Below, piece by piece: positions 5,073-5,156 of a stretch of 5,156 nucleotides of DNA (the stretch's first letter is position 1; the number at the start of each line of letters is the position of its first letter). The stretch covers positions 1 to 5,156 of the forward strand of contig JAITRI010000087.1 in the NCBI GenBank assembly GCA_031288455.1. Reading direction: 5' to 3'. The stretch is from Puniceicoccales bacterium (GTDB taxonomy: Bacteria; Verrucomicrobiota; Verrucomicrobiia; Opitutales; JAIRKQ01). The notes beneath the pieces were generated by a model that had not been told where the DNA came from, did not search any database, and saw only the letters and a list, made by a program, of their open reading frames with translations. The position numbers and the translations under genes are program-made.

Positions 5073-5156
5073 CGGTCCGCATCCGCTGTGCGGATGCGGC
5101 GGATGCAGGGGCTGTGCCCCTGCCCGCCGGAGGCATAAACAAATTTCCGCCTCTCG
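5073..5156. repeat. 84-bp direct repeat, copy 2 (reaches window end)
   Basis: Base-for-base identical to copy 1, offset by 116 bp, with the same two hairpins. The 32-nt spacer 5041-5072 is only loosely like the 32 nt before copy 1 (shared CCGCA just before the repeat). The match is still exact at the last base of the window, so the element or the array may continue beyond it. Confidence 0.93.

Noticed and set aside
4769..5142. Minus-strand open frames encoding Pro/Ala/Arg-rich peptides (PPAGRGTAPASAASAQ repeated).
   Set aside because: They are translations of the GC-rich palindromic repeat; there is no ribosome binding site, no domain, and the repetition mirrors the DNA repeat.
4957..5156. 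CRISPR-like repeat-spacer-repeat pattern (84-bp repeat, 32-nt spacer).
   Set aside because: The repeat is far longer than CRISPR repeats, holds two separate hairpins, only two copies are visible and no cas gene is present. The 32-nt spacing is probably coincidental.

Overview
This window reads as a chromosomal stretch of a Gram-negative-type bacterium with moderate GC content. The best lineage clue is the RNase E/G protein. Its S1-domain wording (LHYWDI, IGTKGPR, NISLPG) and its intermediate length resemble, from memory, forms in Verrucomicrobiota/Lentisphaerota (PVC group). This is a low-to-moderate confidence inference; no database was searched.

Layout, left to right. (1) 3-236, +: the last 77 codons of a gene that begins outside the window, encoding a coiled coil followed by a glycine-rich hydrophobic tail. 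(2) 273-1610, -: a complete multi-spanning Na+/H+ antiporter-family permease (YuiF-like), converging on (1), with a hairpin between them. A 17-bp perfect inverted repeat lies inside this gene. (3) 1704-1778, -: tRNA-Glu(UUC) with an encoded CCA, 93 nt upstream of the permease and on the same strand. (4) 1779-1906: a divergent control region with two inverted repeats and no obvious + strand promoter. (5) 1907-2542, +: a SIS-domain phosphosugar isomerase of the GmhA superfamily, followed by a terminator-like AT-rich hairpin. (6) 2657-3047: a non-coding stretch with two similar short hairpins, ending in a good ribosome binding site. (7) 3048-4772, +: a complete RNase E/G endoribonuclease with all catalytic and zinc-link residues. 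(8) 4773-5156: non-coding and dense in palindromes, ending in two identical 84-bp direct repeats, each holding two perfect hairpins with TGT loops. The second copy reaches the window edge.

The genes look like independent transcription units rather than a pathway: a transporter, a tRNA, a sugar-phosphate isomerase and an RNA-processing enzyme. I found no defence system, mobile-element gene, CRISPR array or secondary-metabolite cluster. The least ordinary items are the 84-bp double-hairpin repeat, the long inverted repeat inside the antiporter gene, and the regular Asn-bearing heptads of the partial coiled-coil protein.
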